A DNA stretch of 42,420 nucleotides. Origin: Planctomycetota bacterium (GTDB taxonomy: Bacteria > Planctomycetota > GCA-002687715). Of the stretch, positions 40,952-42,420 are shown piece after piece. The stretch is from assembly GCA_002683135.1 (NCBI GenBank), contig NYSS01000122.1:1-42420 (forward strand). The letters are read 5' to 3'. The notes beneath the pieces were generated by a model. It had not been told where the DNA came from and ran no database searches. It saw only the letters and a list, made by a program, of their open reading frames with translations. The position numbers and the translations under genes are program-made. Position 1 is the stretch's first letter; every line of letters starts with the position of its first letter.

Positions 40952-41102
40952 GGAGCGAATCACGAACCCGCTGGCACGTTCCGAGGCCAAGATCACCGGG
41001 TCCGCAACACGCTGACGCTCCACGCGCTTGAACGCACCGGAGACGTCCCGAAGGAAGATCGCAGTCCAAGCATCCCTCCTGGGCGCGCTCCGTCGGCTTC
41101 GC

Positions 41103-41108
41103 TATCCT
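41103..41108 (+). promoter_or_regulatory. TANNNT box 6 nt before the ATG at 41115
   Basis: TATCCT ends 6 nt before the lgt start codon, with no Shine-Dalgarno between. It fits the leaderless pattern of the window. Confidence 0.35.
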
Positions 41109-41114
41109 GCCGCC

Positions 41115-41933
41115 ATGACGTTGCTCGAGATCCCGTACCCCGACATCGATCCGGTCCTCATCCGAATCGGGTCCCTGCAGATCAAGTGGTACGGGCTCCT
41201 CTTCGTCACGGGGTTCCTGGTCGGCAACTGGCTCCTGCATCGATTGTCGAAGGAAGGACGGCTGAAGACGGATAAGGATGGCGTCGGCGATCTGCTCGTC
41301 GCGATCATGATCGGCGTCATCGTCGGCGGACGTCTCGGCTACGTGCTCTTCTATGACCTCCCCAAATTCCTGGCCGACCCGCTCGAGATCATCAAAATCT
41401 GGCACGGTGGCCTCTCGTTCCATGGCGGCTTGATCGGCGGCTTCGGCGCCGTCGTCGTCTTTGCCCGACGCCGCAACATCGCGACCATGAATGTCATGGA
41501 CGCTGGCGCAGCGGCGGCGGGCCCCGGCATCTTCTTTGTCCGCTGCGCCAACTTCATCAACGGAGAACTGTGGGGCAAACCAACGGACGTCCCCTGGGCA
41601 ATGGTGTTCCCTCGCGCGGACGCGCAGCCCCGACACCCATCCCAGCTCTACGAAGGCCTACTCGAGGGTGTGCTGCTCTTCCTTGTTCTCTGGTCTTTCC
41701 GCAATCGCTTGTTCTTCAAGCCAACTGGACGATTAGCGGGCTGTTTTCTCACGGGGTACGCCACCATCCGATTTCTCGTTGAGTTCGTCCGCGAGCCCGA
41801 TGCCCACCTCGGGCCAGTACTCGGCCCATTAAGCATGGGCCAGGTCCTCTCCACCGGGATGTTCATCTGCGGTCTCGCCACCCTGTGGATTGCTGGACGC
41901 GCCGACCGCAAAGGATCGGTAGACACCGCCTAG
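41115..41933 (+). CDS. lgt: Prolipoprotein diacylglyceryl transferase
   Basis: A 272-residue inner-membrane enzyme that attaches diacylglycerol from phosphatidylglycerol to the lipobox cysteine of prolipoproteins. It has about seven transmembrane helices. Key residues fall at the same numbers as in E. coli Lgt: Y26 (KWYGLLF), H103 (SFHGGLIGG), R143, N146, E151 and G154 (RCANFINGELWG). The R-x3-E pair near the end is R219 and E223 (RFLVEF). HPSQLYEG is also conserved. The ATG at 41115 is chosen because family homology begins there; the frame is open 87 bp upstream without coding character. It processes lipoproteins such as the one at 22.97-23.72 kb. Confidence 0.95.
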   Translation: MTLLEIPYPDIDPVLIRIGSLQIKWYGLLFVTGFLVGNWLLHRLSKEGRLKTDKDGVGDLLVAIMIGVIVGGRLGYVLFYDLPKFLADPLEIIKIWHGGLSFHGGLIGGFGAVVVFARRRNIATMNVMDAGAAAAGPGIFFVRCANFINGELWGKPTDVPWAMVFPRADAQPRHPSQLYEGLLEGVLLFLVLWSFRNRLFFKPTGRLAGCFLTGYATIRFLVEFVREPDAHLGPVLGPLSMGQVLSTGMFICGLATLWIAGRADRKGSVDTA

Positions 41934-42035
41934 CACGCAGCCTACGATCGAGAGATACCTACCGGCCTCGATGGCCGAACACCCTCCCCAACGAAACTGT
42001 CGATGGCTTACGGCCATCCCTCCCGGAGACGCGGG

Positions 42036-42420
42036 ATGAGCACACTATTAATTTCCATGCTGGGCGGCGCCGGCGAAGGCGAAGAGCGGCGTGGACACCA
42101 GACCGCCCGGTTCCGCCTCCCTGGAGGCGACCGCATCGTCGAGACCTCGCACCTCGGCATCGAACTCGCTCGTGCCCTCCAGTGCGACAAGCTGCACCTG
42201 GTAGGAACACCGGGCGCCTACTTCGATCGCCTGCTCGACCTCCTCCCCAACTCCGAGTGCGAAGCCCCGGTGAAGGAGACCGCGCCGCTGATCCAAGAAG
42301 CGGTCGCGCCCGACGCCGAAGCGGAGCAAGCACCCGACGCCGAAGCGGAGCAAGCACCCGACGCCGAAGCGGAGCAAGCACCCGACGCCCAAGCGGAGCA
42401 AGCACCCGACGCCCAAGCGG
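42036..42420 (+). CDS. CRISPR-associated CARF protein, TIGR02221/TM1812-like, N-terminal part (3' end outside window)
   Basis: The ATG has GGAG 9 nt upstream, and the frame runs off the right edge (128 residues visible). Residues 1-72 follow the N-terminus of the TM1812/Csx2 CARF family: a first strand LLISMLGGAGEG, then HQTARFRLPGG, a helix with ELARALQCDKLHLVGTPGAY, and RLLDLLP. CARF domains bind cyclic oligoadenylate made by type III CRISPR complexes and switch on attached effectors. From ~residue 93 the chain becomes repeats of APDAEAEQ, encoded by the 24-bp tandem array, which probably form a flexible acidic insert. The effector domain, if any, lies outside. Family call is from pattern only. 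Confidence 0.65.
   Translation, partial: MSTLLISMLGGAGEGEERRGHQTARFRLPGGDRIVETSHLGIELARALQCDKLHLVGTPGAYFDRLLDLLPNSECEAPVKETAPLIQEAVAPDAEAEQAPDAEAEQAPDAEAEQAPDAQAEQAPDAQA
42312..42420 (+). repeat. 24-bp in-frame tandem repeat (minisatellite)
   Basis: Units begin gacgcc at 42312, 42336, 42360, 42384 and 42408, with a period of exactly 24 bp, and the array continues past the edge. It encodes APDAEAEQ; the last visible units change GAA to CAA (Glu to Gln). The period is a multiple of three, so copy-number change keeps the frame. Confidence 0.95.

Noticed and set aside
41934-42035. Gap before the CARF-like gene as possible CRISPR array or leader
   Set aside because: No direct repeats of 25-40 bp occur here. 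The only repeats are the in-frame 24-bp units inside the gene.

Overview
This window is GC-rich, densely coding bacterial DNA. No rRNA or ribosomal protein genes are present, so taxonomy rests on gene content: many large secreted or lipid-anchored proteins of unknown role, a DUF1570-type membrane metallopeptidase, a beta-lactamase/NamZ fusion, a flagellin remnant, a PQQ-type sugar dehydrogenase, a paired parvulin-like chaperone and cyclophilin, and short TANNNT boxes directly in front of start codons. This suits a free-living Planctomycetota or allied lineage. That is an inference, not a proof.

Layout. 1-10.8 kb (+): a run of secreted or membrane proteins, namely an S41 peptidase tail, a serine hydrolase-NamZ fusion for cell-wall turnover, a zinc dehydrogenase, a toroid/PHP-like chimera, a membrane-anchored alkaline-phosphatase-fold enzyme, and a thioredoxin-fold protein interrupted by an in-frame UGA that I read as selenocysteine. 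11-12.7 kb: a secreted sugar dehydrogenase. 12.7-18.1 kb (-): a remnant ORF, TyrA fused to chorismate mutase, a broken flagellin, a sigma-54 activator lacking its phospho-aspartate, and a PcnB-type polynucleotide adenylyltransferase. 18.2-23.7 kb: a zinc-ribbon/TM/metallopeptidase (+), then minus-strand clusters (anchored protein, amber-interrupted small gene, YkgJ-type Cys cluster protein; lipoprotein, truncated Roadblock fragment, NuoE-like protein). 23.7-24.6 kb: no protein gene, but two back-to-back candidate small RNAs, each ending in a U-tract terminator. 24.6-27.5 kb (+): SurA/PpiD-like chaperone and cyclophilin. 27.5-36.1 kb: beta-helix protein, CPBP protease, thioredoxin-like TPR protein, helical protein, signal peptidase I, amidohydrolase and MgtE. 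36.3-41.9 kb: a duplicated-domain protein, a TPR protein, IlvE, a LeuA-like synthase and Lgt. 42.0 kb to the end: the start of a TIGR02221/TM1812-like CARF protein (CRISPR-associated) with an in-frame 24-bp tandem repeat, cut by the window edge.

How it fits together. Much of the content serves the cell envelope: signal peptidase I, Lgt, periplasmic folding factors, wall recycling, and lipid-anchored or secreted proteins. Amino-acid biosynthesis (TyrA-CM, IlvE, LeuA-like) is interspersed. The strongest novel signal is the UGA-containing thioredoxin-fold gene: a CxU motif and a 7-bp hairpin starting exactly 11 nt after the UGA, the spacing of the E. coli fdhF SECIS. Second are the divergent non-coding RNA candidates at 23.9-24.45 kb, the recurrent leaderless-type TANNNT boxes, and the CRISPR-associated gene at the right edge.
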